DNA of 5,506 nt from Candidatus Cloacimonadota bacterium (GTDB lineage Bacteria > Cloacimonadota > Cloacimonadia > Cloacimonadales > Cloacimonadaceae). Location: contig JAQVMI010000149.1 in NCBI GenBank assembly GCA_028703735.1, forward strand, positions 1 to 5,506. Reading direction: 5' to 3'. Below, piece by piece: positions 1 through 5,505 of this stretch. Both the position numbers and the translations under genes were made by a program. The notes beneath the pieces were generated by a model that worked only from the letters and a program-made list of their open reading frames with translations, made no database searches and was not told the DNA's origin. Position 1 is the first letter of the stretch; each line of letters opens with the position of its first letter.

Positions 1-252
1 ATTGAACACAGGTCATAGATTGTTATCTGGTGGAAGAGAGCTTTAAAAAATTATGCAAGTCTGGAGTCGATGACGCATACCCAATCTCTATTGTTATCTA
101 TATTTTAGCGGCGTCATGGACTACAGCGGATCCCAGCTAATTTTCTTCAGGATTTTTGGTAACTCAATCCTTCAAGCTCTGGAAGAGCGAAATTCTATAG
201 CCTGAGGTGTAGCTTTAGCGGAACCTCAGGAACAGAGAATCATAATATGTAA

Positions 253-265
253 GCCCTGTAAGGGC
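253..265. repeat. Small GCCCT/AGGGC hairpin in the loop of the long inverted repeat
   Basis: GCCCT (253-257) and AGGGC (261-265) flank a 3-base loop, and a second AGGGC at 281-285 could compete for the same left half. The following GGCGACACAA (263-272) is also partly complementary to TTATGTCACC (301-310), so this hairpin sits in a larger foldable core. From memory, GCCCT...AGGGCGACA modules are common in dispersed intergenic repeats of FCB-type genomes. That recollection has not been checked. Confidence 0.5.
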
Positions 266-306
266 GACACAATATTCTGTAGGGCAAACACATGCGGTCT
301 TTATGT

Positions 307-327
307 CACCCCAAAAGGGTTTGGGTG
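307..327. repeat. CACCC/GGGTG hairpin in the loop of the long inverted repeat
   Basis: CACCC (307-311) pairs with GGGTG (323-327). After a single bulged C, AAA (313-315) pairs with TTT (320-322) around an AGGG loop. It is the right-hand counterpart of the hairpin at 253-265 inside the long inverted repeat. No T-run follows closely, so I do not call it a terminator. Confidence 0.45.
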
Positions 328-429
328 TTTTGGTGGTCGGTTTGCCTGAGGTTCCGCTAAAGCTCCACCTCAGGCTATAGAATTTCGCCCCTCCAGGGCT
401 TTCAAAGGCAACCTAAGATATTGCCACCC

Positions 430-448
430 CACTCTTAAGGAAAGAGTG
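430..448. repeat. Short 7-bp stem-loop without T-run
   Basis: CACTCTT (430-436) pairs perfectly with AAGAGTG (442-448) around a 5-base loop. Neither strand carries a T-run after the stem, so it is not a typical intrinsic terminator. It lies between the long inverted repeat and the terminator of the lipoprotein gene; its function is unknown. Confidence 0.4.
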
Positions 449-500
449 CTAAATCTCCAGCTCACGAAATGTTTCAAAGATAGCCCTAAAAACAATGCAC

Positions 501-534
501 AAAAAAAACGGGTATCCGAAGATACCCGTTTTTT
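501..534 (-). terminator. Bidirectional intrinsic terminator with UUCG tetraloop
   Basis: A 9-bp perfect stem, ACGGGTATC (508-516) with GATACCCGT (521-529), surrounds a 4-base loop. Read on the minus strand the loop is TTCG closed by a C-G pair, the classic extra-stable tetraloop. An A-run at 501-508 gives a minus-strand run of eight T after the stem, and TTTTTT at 529-534 does the same on the plus strand. It lies 34 nt beyond the stop codon of the lipoprotein gene, which it should terminate. It can also stop any transcription entering from the left. Confidence 0.93.
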
Positions 535-567
535 AAGGACTGCGCTAATGTGTTTTTCAGCTAATAG

Positions 568-750
568 TTATTTTGTAACTGGAGCAGCAGGAGCGTCAAC
601 TGGGGCAGCCATGGTTGTATCGGCTACGGGAGCTACTTCTTCTACTGGGGCTACTTCTTCTACGGGCTCTTCCACTTTTGGTTTGCAAGCGGAAAGAGTC
701 AAGCTGATGAGCATCATAGCGAGTAAGGCGATTAAGAGAACTTTTTTCAT
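568..750 (-). CDS. Small Pro/Glu/Val/Ala-rich lipoprotein
   Basis: This 60-residue protein begins with a lysine-containing n-region and a long hydrophobic stretch (residues 4-20). It ends the signal peptide with the lipobox L19-S20-A21-C22, so signal peptidase II cleavage would leave a 39-residue lipid-anchored peptide starting Cys22-Lys23. The mature part has no recognisable domain. It is low complexity, with two exact PVEEVA hexapeptides (29-34, 35-40) followed by Ala/Pro/Val-rich sequence, and is probably extended and acidic in its first half. The start is well fixed: GGAGG at 757-761 lies 6 nt upstream of the ATG. It is flanked by a strong terminator and a 237-nt upstream gap, so it is probably monocistronic. 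The family is unknown to me; small repeat-bearing lipoproteins often vary in length between strains. The presence of Lys rather than Asp at +2 would favour outer-membrane sorting under the E. coli rule, which may not apply here. Confidence 0.88.
   Translation of the reverse strand: MKKVLLIALLAMMLISLTLSACKPKVEEPVEEVAPVEEVAPVADTTMAAPVDAPAAPVTK
632..667 (-). repeat. Two tandem 18-bp in-frame repeats in the lipoprotein gene
   Basis: Bases 632-649 and 650-667 are near-identical 18-bp units, differing only at the 3' end of the plus-strand unit. Each encodes the hexapeptide PVEEVA on the minus strand. The length is a multiple of three, so copy-number change would lengthen or shorten the mature peptide without a frameshift. 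Confidence 0.85.
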
Positions 751-756
751 TGTTTT

Positions 757-761
757 CCTCC
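757..761 (-). promoter_or_regulatory. Strong Shine-Dalgarno of the lipoprotein gene
   Basis: The minus strand reads GGAGG, 6 nt before the ATG at 750. This is the best ribosome binding site in the window and supports the chosen start, in contrast to the Omp85 gene, which has none. Confidence 0.9.
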
Positions 762-772
762 ATAAGTATTAT

Positions 773-788
773 CCCTGTGTTCTCAGGG
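773..788 (-). promoter_or_regulatory. Small GC-rich stem-loop in the probable leader of the lipoprotein gene
   Basis: CCCTG (773-777) pairs with CAGGG (784-788) around a 6-base loop, only 11 nt upstream of the Shine-Dalgarno. It could be a leader hairpin or an operator half-site pair. Farther upstream the minus strand carries two A-tracts (820-814 and 809-801), which might act as an UP-like element. I see no convincing -35/-10 pair, so any regulatory role is a guess. Confidence 0.25.
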
Positions 789-987
789 TAACTTAGGTTG
801 TTTTTTTTTGTGATTTTTTTGTTAGGGTAAGATTGGCAAGATATACAAAAAATTGCCGGATGTTTATTTGAAGGCTTTTGGGGGGCTAAGCCCTTACCAA
901 TCCTTCACACAGTCCTTAGTCACATCTATATACTTCGTAATATTTGGACACTGTTATAGAAGCTGTTATTCTTGGCAAGTTATTTTT

Positions 988-2649
988 TTAGAACGCCAAG
1001 TCCAAACCTGCATGCACCATCCCTAAGCCTATGCGGGAAAAGCGTTTATCTCTATATCCCAATCCATACTCTATGCCAAGAATTCCCAGCTTGGTATTCA
1101 GCTTTATTCCTGCTCCAACGCCAAAAAGATCAGTTTTTATGCTGTTGTTATCTATTGCCTTAAAGCCTTGATCGAAGAAGATGTACATTCTGGAATCCGG
1201 ACTCATTCTATAGCGAATCTCGTAATTAGTCCAGGCTAATCTAAAGCTGCTGAACTCATCTTCACGGTATCCACGCAGGCTGCCATATCCGCCCATTTTA
1301 TACTGTTGCCAGTCTGCCGCTTTACTGTTTTCCAGATTTCTTATCTCAAGTCCCCAAAAACCTACAAATCTGTTGGTTATGGGAATGTAGGTTTTGGTTC
1401 CTGCTTCGGTGGCACCTCTTAATTTGCCATCATCTGTTCCGCTGGTAAGCCTATAGGAAAGGCTTAGTTCATAACCTTTGGCAGGATTAACCCTTCCATC
1501 CACATGGCTGTAATTCCAAAAAACACCATAGCTTACAGAATTTACTCCTTCAATTAGAGAAGGACGCCGAGATCCTGGTTTGATGCTATCTGTGGCAAAT
1601 TCTACGCCCAAATTCTGGTACAACATTTGGTAGTAAACTTCCACAGAGGCACGGCTTTTCACCCAGGTGGAATCCTGCTCACTGCGATAAATCTCCAAAT
1701 CTGCTGCGATGGGAATACCGGGAAAACCAGATTCATGATAGGCAAGGCTTAGCTCTCTATTGGCAGAAGGAATCTGCTTCCAAAATAGCTTGATGCCGCG
1801 ATCGGAACCCCATAAATTTAGAAACTGTAGCCTGAATTGCCCCGAATATTGCAGCTTACCATCCAGGCTATTCATTCCCAAAACACCCTCTAAAAACGTC
1901 ATTCTGCCTTCTTCTACTTTTATTAGCAAGCTATTCTCGTCTATGGGTTCTATTACACAATTGCGAATGTAGCTTTTTTGCAGAATGTTTTCTTCGGCTT
2001 GCACAAGAGCTTCCGGGGTAATATTTTTTACCATGGTTAAAGCAGATAAGCGCAGGATGGTTTTATCCCGGGTTATTTTGTTGCCTTTGATGATATATTC
2101 TTTCACCCTAAGCGGATTACCCTCCATAATTCCTATGTGGGCAGTGAGGTCTGGATTTAGAACTAACGAATCAACCTGCACTTTGGCAAAGAGATAGCTG
2201 CGGTTATGGTACATGGCTAAAATTTGTTGCATCAGCCTGGGTATTTGGTTTAGGCTTATCCGTGGTTCGGGAGGTAAAAGCAGCAGTTGTTTAAGTTTAT
2301 CTTCACTGAAGTAATTCATGCCGGAAAATTTAAGCTTAACCAAACCGGAAGAGATGAATTCTGTAATTGTGAAGTGTAGCTCCAGATTATCGGAGTTCAG
2401 GGGGATCAATTCCGGTGCGGAAATCTGGATAAAGTATCTGCCTTGTGCATTAAAGTAATCGTATAGCATTTGGGTGGCATAGCTAATTGCTTCGGGGGTG
2501 TATTCCTGCCCCAGTTCCAATCCACTGGCTTTTTTCAGGGCACTTTCTTCTACTCCGTTAATCCCGGAAAAGCTGATCTTACCTATGTTTACTGCTTGGG
2601 CAAAGCATGCCCAAAAGGACAGCAGCAACAAAGGTATGATACGCTGCAT
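988..2649 (-). CDS. Omp85-family outer-membrane protein (TamA/BamA-like, three POTRA domains plus barrel)
   Basis: The 553-residue precursor has a Sec signal peptide (hydrophobic 4-17, AQA cleavage site at 17-19). Three POTRA-like repeats follow at about 20-97, 100-176 and 178-247, each with the pattern of a strand, a Gly turn such as FSGIN, FSGMN or IKGNK, then two helices and closing strands. A C-terminal beta-barrel runs from about 250 to the end. The diagnostic Omp85 loop-6 motif is at 453-466 (GGYGSLRGYREDEF, with LRGY at 458-461), followed by YIFFDQG (489-495). The chain ends in Phe, as expected for a barrel recognised by the BAM machinery. The family inserts or translocates proteins across the outer membrane. 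BamA usually has five POTRAs and about 800 residues; three POTRAs and this length resemble TamA. The gene starts 3 nt after the lepA stop and has no Shine-Dalgarno, which implies translational coupling. The exact substrate cannot be told from the sequence. Confidence 0.92.
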   Translation of the reverse strand: MQRIIPLLLLSFWACFAQAVNIGKISFSGINGVEESALKKASGLELGQEYTPEAISYATQMLYDYFNAQGRYFIQISAPELIPLNSDNLELHFTITEFISSGLVKLKFSGMNYFSEDKLKQLLLLPPEPRISLNQIPRLMQQILAMYHNRSYLFAKVQVDSLVLNPDLTAHIGIMEGNPLRVKEYIIKGNKITRDKTILRLSALTMVKNITPEALVQAEENILQKSYIRNCVIEPIDENSLLIKVEEGRMTFLEGVLGMNSLDGKLQYSGQFRLQFLNLWGSDRGIKLFWKQIPSANRELSLAYHESGFPGIPIAADLEIYRSEQDSTWVKSRASVEVYYQMLYQNLGVEFATDSIKPGSRRPSLIEGVNSVSYGVFWNYSHVDGRVNPAKGYELSLSYRLTSGTDDGKLRGATEAGTKTYIPITNRFVGFWGLEIRNLENSKAADWQQYKMGGYGSLRGYREDEFSSFRLAWTNYEIRYRMSPDSRMYIFFDQGFKAIDNNSIKTDLFGVGAGIKLNTKLGILGIEYGLGYRDKRFSRIGLGMVHAGLDLAF

Positions 2650-2652
2650 AGA

Positions 2653-4452
2653 TCAATCGCGATCGGTTTTTAGTACAGCTAAGAAGGCTTCCTGCGGAAC
2701 CGTTACCGAACCGATTTCCTTCATCTTTTTCTTGCCTTCTTTTTGTTTATCCAATAGTTTGCGCTTACGTGAAACATCACCACCATAGCATTTTGCCAGC
2801 ACATCTTTACGCATGGGGTTAATAGTGCTGCGAGCTATTATTTTGGCTCCGATGGAAGCTTGCAGGGCAATCTTGAACAAATGCCGGGGAATTACCTCAG
2901 AAAGGGTTTGCGTTACGCTTTTTCCCCAACTGAAAGCTTTGTCCTGGTGACAGATGAAGCTCATGGCATCCACCTTTTCACCATTGATAAGAATATCAAC
3001 TTTCACCACCTGAGACAGACGATAATCCTTGAAGGCATAATCTAACGAAGCATAGCCTCTGCTTACGGTTTTCAGCTTGTCATAAAAATCGAAGATTATC
3101 TCTATCAAAGGCATTTCATAGTGCAGGGCAACCCGTTTTTCATCTATATACTGAATATTCTTTTGGATTCCACGTCTTTCCTGAGCAAGCTTCATGATGT
3201 TCCCAATGTAATCTGTGGGCACAATTATCTCTGTTTCCATGAATGGCTCAAGAATGCTATCTATATAGTTCGGATCTGGAAAGTCTATGGGATTGTTCAC
3301 CTCAATATCGTCCCCATTTTTCAGCTTCATCAAAAAGCGAACACTGGGGGTGGTGGCAATAATTGGGATGTTATATTCCCGCATAAGGCGTTCTTTCACA
3401 ATTTCCAAATGCAGCATTCCCAAAAAACCACAACGGAAACCATAGCCCAAGGCAAGGGAGCTTTCTTTTTCGTATAATAATGAAGCATCGTTCAGCTTCA
3501 GTTTTGCTATTGATTCCACCAGGTTTTCATAATCTTCACCATTGATGGGGAAAATTCCGCTATAGACCATTGGTTTGGGTTCCATAAAGCCGGGGAGGGA
3601 TTCTGTGCAGCCACCTTTGGCAAGAGTAATGGTATCTCCCACGCGTGCATCTGCTACTTCTTTGATATTGGCAATTATGTATCCGGCTTCACCACAGGTA
3701 AGTTCTTTTTGGGGCTGAAACTTCATGCCCAGATAGCCGATCTCTTCTATATCATATTCTTTGCCATTAGAAAACAGCCGAATTTTATCACCCTTTTTAA
3801 GGCAGCCATCAAACAACCGCACCAAAACTACAACTCCCCTATACATATCGAAATAGGAATCGAAAATTAGTGCCATGGGTGAAGCATCATCTTTACCTTT
3901 GGGGGCTGGCAGCTTGGTAACAACTGCATCCAGCAATTCTGTAATTCCCAAGCCTGCTTTGGCACTAACCCGCAGGATATCTTCGGGCATGCAGCCCAAA
4001 ATCTCCATCAGATCGTGCTCTGTTCCTTCTATATCTGCCTTTGGTAAATCTATCTTATTCAAAGCAGGAAGCAGCTCCAGGTTGTTTTCCAGGGCAAGAT
4101 AAAGGTTGCTCATTGTTTGTGCCTCAATTCCCTGAGAGGCATCCACCAGCAGAATAGCACCTTCGCAGGATGCCAAAGCACGGGAAACTTCATAGGAAAA
4201 ATCCACATGTCCGGGGGTATCAATTAGATTCAGCACGTAATCCTGCCCCTGGTAATTGTGTACCATGCGGATGGCGTGACTTTTTATGGTTATTCCTTTT
4301 TCGCGTTCCAGATCCATGCTATCCAAAACCTGTGCTACTTCCATTCCTTTGCCGATTACATGTGTAACCTCCAAAAACCTGTCTGCCAAGGTAGATTTAC
4401 CATGATCAATATGTGCCACGATGCAGAAATTGCGTATGAATTCTTGTTTCAT
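2653..4452 (-). CDS. lepA: Elongation factor 4 (LepA), ribosome-associated translational GTPase
   Basis: At 599 residues this is the same length as E. coli LepA. All five GTPase motifs are intact: G1 AHIDHGKS (13-20), the G2 region EREKGITIKS (49-58), G3 DTPGH (78-82) with the catalytic His82, G4 NKID (132-135) and G5 SAK (163-165). Domain II follows from about 188, then EF-G-like domains including the LepA signature GFRCGFLGMLHLE. The specific C-terminal domain carries the basic motif GGDVSRKRKLLDKQKEGKKK (557-576) and ends after PQEAFLAVLK. LepA binds the ribosome in the manner of EF-G; proposed roles include back-translocation of stalled ribosomes and help in initiation or 30S assembly. 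The start is supported by AAGGA at 4460-4464 and by the standard IRNFCIVAHIDHGKS opening. It is the first gene of a pair with the Omp85 gene. Confidence 0.99.
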   Translation of the reverse strand: MKQEFIRNFCIVAHIDHGKSTLADRFLEVTHVIGKGMEVAQVLDSMDLEREKGITIKSHAIRMVHNYQGQDYVLNLIDTPGHVDFSYEVSRALASCEGAILLVDASQGIEAQTMSNLYLALENNLELLPALNKIDLPKADIEGTEHDLMEILGCMPEDILRVSAKAGLGITELLDAVVTKLPAPKGKDDASPMALIFDSYFDMYRGVVVLVRLFDGCLKKGDKIRLFSNGKEYDIEEIGYLGMKFQPQKELTCGEAGYIIANIKEVADARVGDTITLAKGGCTESLPGFMEPKPMVYSGIFPINGEDYENLVESIAKLKLNDASLLYEKESSLALGYGFRCGFLGMLHLEIVKERLMREYNIPIIATTPSVRFLMKLKNGDDIEVNNPIDFPDPNYIDSILEPFMETEIIVPTDYIGNIMKLAQERRGIQKNIQYIDEKRVALHYEMPLIEIIFDFYDKLKTVSRGYASLDYAFKDYRLSQVVKVDILINGEKVDAMSFICHQDKAFSWGKSVTQTLSEVIPRHLFKIALQASIGAKIIARSTINPMRKDVLAKCYGGDVSRKRKLLDKQKEGKKKMKEIGSVTVPQEAFLAVLKTDRD

Positions 4453-4459
4453 TTATGTT

Positions 4460-4464
4460 TCCTT
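4460..4464 (-). promoter_or_regulatory. Shine-Dalgarno of lepA
   Basis: The minus strand reads AAGGA, 7 nt upstream of the ATG at 4452, a normal spacing that supports the conserved LepA start. Confidence 0.75.
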
Positions 4465-4492
4465 AATAAGCTTGAAGCGAATCATGTGTCCC

Positions 4493-4541
4493 CAAATATA
4501 TAGCGACGGAGCCAAGGAATGCGTAAAGCCGCTTTTGTCAA
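4493..4541 (-). promoter_or_regulatory. Possible lepA promoter region (weak)
   Basis: Two suggestive motifs lie upstream of lepA on the minus strand. TTGACA (4541-4536) equals the sigma-70 -35 consensus but has no acceptable -10 hexamer 16-18 nt downstream. TATATTTG (4500-4493) matches the Bacteroidetes-type -7 pattern TAnnTTTG but lacks a clear TTG element at the right distance. The two are too far apart to form one promoter. I list the region only because a promoter must lie near here. Confidence 0.2.
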
Positions 4542-4715
4542 TCACCAAGTTTTGAACTATTAGCAAACAAGGCTGGATCAACTGTTTTGGCATCGAACTA
4601 TTCGCCTGCCATTCATTATTGCAGATGCACCAAGCTTCATTTGCTGCTTATTAGGTTTCAAGCTACGCTTTTAGCCAAATTGCGGGCAGGAAAGGGAAAG
4701 ATCATTGAATATATT

Positions 4716-4766
4716 GGAACACCGAATTTATTCGGTTTTTGATACAAATATAGCTCTCTTTCGTAA
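4716..4766 (+). repeat. Left arm of a 51-bp inverted repeat
   Basis: This arm is the reverse complement of 5063-5113 at 47 of 51 positions. Near its outer end it holds a hairpin, ACCGAA-TTTA-TTCGGT (4720-4735), followed by a T-run on the plus strand, so it looks like a weak inward-facing terminator. The rest (4741-4762) is an unbroken match to the right arm, with the core GATACAAATATAGCTCTCTT. It lies about 260 nt upstream of lepA in a gene-free stretch. Confidence 0.9.
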
Positions 4767-4786
4767 CGATTGGGGATTACTTTTAC

Positions 4787-4896
4787 AAGGATTTCAGGAT
4801 TAAGAGGATTAAAGGATTTTCATTATGGAGGACTAATAATGGAACATGTAGAATGATGTATTACTATTGATAAATCCTCCAAATCCTGAAATCCTT
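4787..4896. repeat. Inner inverted repeat made of degenerate AGGATT units
   Basis: Bases 4787-4811 are the reverse complement of 4872-4896 at 22 of 25 positions, separated by a 60-nt spacer. Each arm, and the flanking bases, is itself a run of 8-9 bp units of the form AGGATT(T/A): four units on the plus strand at about 4787-4820 and four on the minus strand at about 4904-4872. The structure lies wholly inside the outer 51-bp inverted repeat. From memory, AGGATTTCAGGATTAA-type repeats are frequent in intergenic DNA of FCB-type genomes. That has not been checked here. Confidence 0.8.
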
Positions 4897-5020
4897 AAAT
4901 CCTTGTTTCTTGAATTGTAACACATCAAGCCATAGCTTTTCACTCTTCCAGGATTTTTAATAAGGCTAAGAGACAAGAATATAGTTTAATGTCTTTTCTG
5001 CAAAGGAGACAGTGCTAAAA

Positions 5021-5048
5021 TGGATCCCAGATCATGTCTGGATTGACA
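5021..5048. repeat. GATCCCAGA...TCTGGATTGAC palindromic motif
   Basis: CCAGA (5027-5031) pairs with TCTGG (5037-5041), and the stem extends outward by two base pairs past a bulged C. The nonamer GGATCCCAG at its left side also occurs at 128-136. The pattern resembles the widely dispersed GATCCCAGATCAAGTCTGGGATGAC-like intergenic palindromes of other bacteria, here in a degenerate form; this resemblance is recollection only. Confidence 0.4.
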
Positions 5049-5062
5049 ATAGAACCCACTGA

Positions 5063-5113
5063 TTATGAAAGAGAGCTATATTTGTATCAAAAACCGGATA
5101 AATCCGGTGTACC
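5063..5113 (-). repeat. Right arm of the 51-bp inverted repeat
   Basis: This arm is the reverse complement of 4716-4766 with four differences. Read on the minus strand its hairpin is ACCGGA-TTTA-TCCGGT followed by TTTTT. Two of the four differences from the left arm change both sides of the same stem pair (A-T in the left arm, G-C here), so pairing is preserved. Its outer 16 bases (5098-5113) form the beginning of the 44-bp tandem repeat. Confidence 0.9.
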
Positions 5114-5201
5114 AGCCGGCTAAAGCCAGCGTTCCAGCCCCATAAATCCGGTGTACCAGCCGGCTAAAGCCAGCGTTCCAGCCCCATAAGTCCGGTGTAC
5201 C
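5098..5201. repeat. 44-bp tandem direct repeat, two full copies and a partial third
   Basis: Copies 5098-5141 and 5142-5185 are identical over 44 bp. A third copy is cut off after 16 bases (5186-5201) with one substitution (A to G at 5190). Each full unit contains TCCGGTGTACC, then a short palindromic GGCTAAAGCC, then GCGTTCC and a C-run. The copies abut directly with no unique spacers, so it is not a CRISPR array. The perfect identity of the two full copies suggests recent duplication. Confidence 0.95.
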
Positions 5202-5268
5202 AAATTATGTGCTATGTTCTGGGAGCATCTTATCGTTGGAGCATGAAACTAACTTCTTCCTCCCTTCT

Positions 5269-5333
5269 ATTACGGAATCAATAAGGAATCATTAAGGACT
5301 TCATCCTTAATAATTCCTTATTGATTCCGTAAT
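5269..5333. repeat. Near-perfect 30-bp stem-loop with internal 11-bp repeats
   Basis: Bases 5269-5298 are the reverse complement of 5304-5333 at 29 of 30 positions, around a 5-base loop (5299-5303). If transcribed on the minus strand, the single mismatch becomes a G-U wobble and the RNA stem is fully paired. Each arm also contains tandem 11-bp units: GGAATCAATAA, GGAATCATTAA, then GGA. There is no T-run on either side, so it is not a standard terminator. It lies far from any gene visible here, and its role is unknown. Confidence 0.93.
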
Positions 5334-5440
5334 TCCAGCAGGAGCGATGGGAGTTTTACAGGCTAAATTTGGCTGTTTACCACTTACACGATTCACATAT
5401 TGATAAAAACAAATGAAACCTGTTGCACCCTTGAATCCTT

Positions 5441-5505
5441 CTTGTTTTCGGAGGATTGGAGTGAGCCAGAGCTTTTCAAAGCTCTTGTTTTTCGGAGGAG
5501 TGGAG
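5441..5505. repeat. Direct repeat pair at the right edge
   Basis: Bases 5441-5461 and 5484-5505 are two copies of CTTGTTTT(T)CGGAGGA..GGAG, differing by one inserted T and two adjacent substitutions, at a 43-nt period. The window ends just after the second copy, so the array may continue. The AT-rich and GGAGG content does not lead into a visible start codon. Confidence 0.7.
5468..5492 (+). terminator. Terminator-like hairpin inside the right-edge repeat
   Basis: AGAGCTT (5468-5474) pairs with AAGCTCT (5479-5485) around TTCA, and TGTTTTT follows at 5486-5492. The shape fits a weak plus-strand intrinsic terminator. No plus-strand gene ends nearby in this window, and the hairpin overlaps a direct repeat, so it may simply be part of a repeat element. 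Confidence 0.35.

Larger units (their letters stand above)
171..404. repeat. Long inverted repeat with nested palindromes (MITE-like or REP-like intergenic element)
   Basis: The left arm (171-230) is the reverse complement of the right arm (345-404) at about 54 of 60 positions, and the innermost 44 positions differ at only one. Each arm contains a symmetric 30-bp palindrome: CCTGAGGT, three spacer bases, GCTTTAGC or GCTAAAGC, three spacer bases, ACCTCAGG (201-230 and 345-374). The region between the arms also folds, with hairpins at 253-265 and 307-327, so the whole stretch could form one long branched hairpin. The pentamer TTCAA lies at both outer edges (171-175 and 401-405) and might be a target duplication, although the arm ends are offset from it by one base on the right. 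There is no open reading frame inside. The structure is seen directly; calling it a mobile or dispersed element is inference. Confidence 0.85.
751..987. other. Gap between the Omp85 gene and the lipoprotein gene
   Basis: This 237-nt stretch must hold the promoter of the lipoprotein gene and the 3' end of the lepA-omp85 transcript. I see a leader stem-loop and A-tracts close to the lipoprotein. A weak GGGC-TAA-GCCC hairpin (884-894) has no T-run. No clear intrinsic terminator follows the Omp85 stop codon, so read-through into the lipoprotein gene cannot be excluded. Confidence 0.5.

Noticed and set aside
70..117. ATGACGC (70-76) and GCGTCAT (111-117) inverted repeat near the left edge
   Set aside because: The 7-bp arms are separated by 34 nt with no further pairing. 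This could be chance, and no gene or promoter is tied to it.
446..796. Plus-strand open frame of 116 codons
   Set aside because: It lies antisense to the lipoprotein gene and crosses its terminator. Its Ser/Thr/Gly-rich part is the reverse strand of the PVEEVA repeats. No Shine-Dalgarno or family resemblance was seen.
884..894. GGGC-TAA-GCCC hairpin as terminator of the lepA-omp85 operon
   Set aside because: The stem is only four base pairs and no T-run follows on the minus strand.
2590..2649. Possible lipoprotein signal in the Omp85 protein (Cys15)
   Set aside because: The residues before Cys15 are F-W-A, which do not fit a lipobox. A signal peptidase I site (AQA, 17-19) follows directly.
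3121..3477. Plus-strand open frame of 118 codons
   Set aside because: It is entirely antisense within lepA, whose protein is full length and conserved; the translated sequence resembles no family.
4972..4995. AGACA...TGTCT stem between the repeat blocks
   Set aside because: The pairing is too short relative to its AT-rich loop to distinguish from chance.
5098..5201. Possible CRISPR array
   Set aside because: The 44-bp units abut with no unique spacers and there are only about 2.4 copies; no cas gene is visible.
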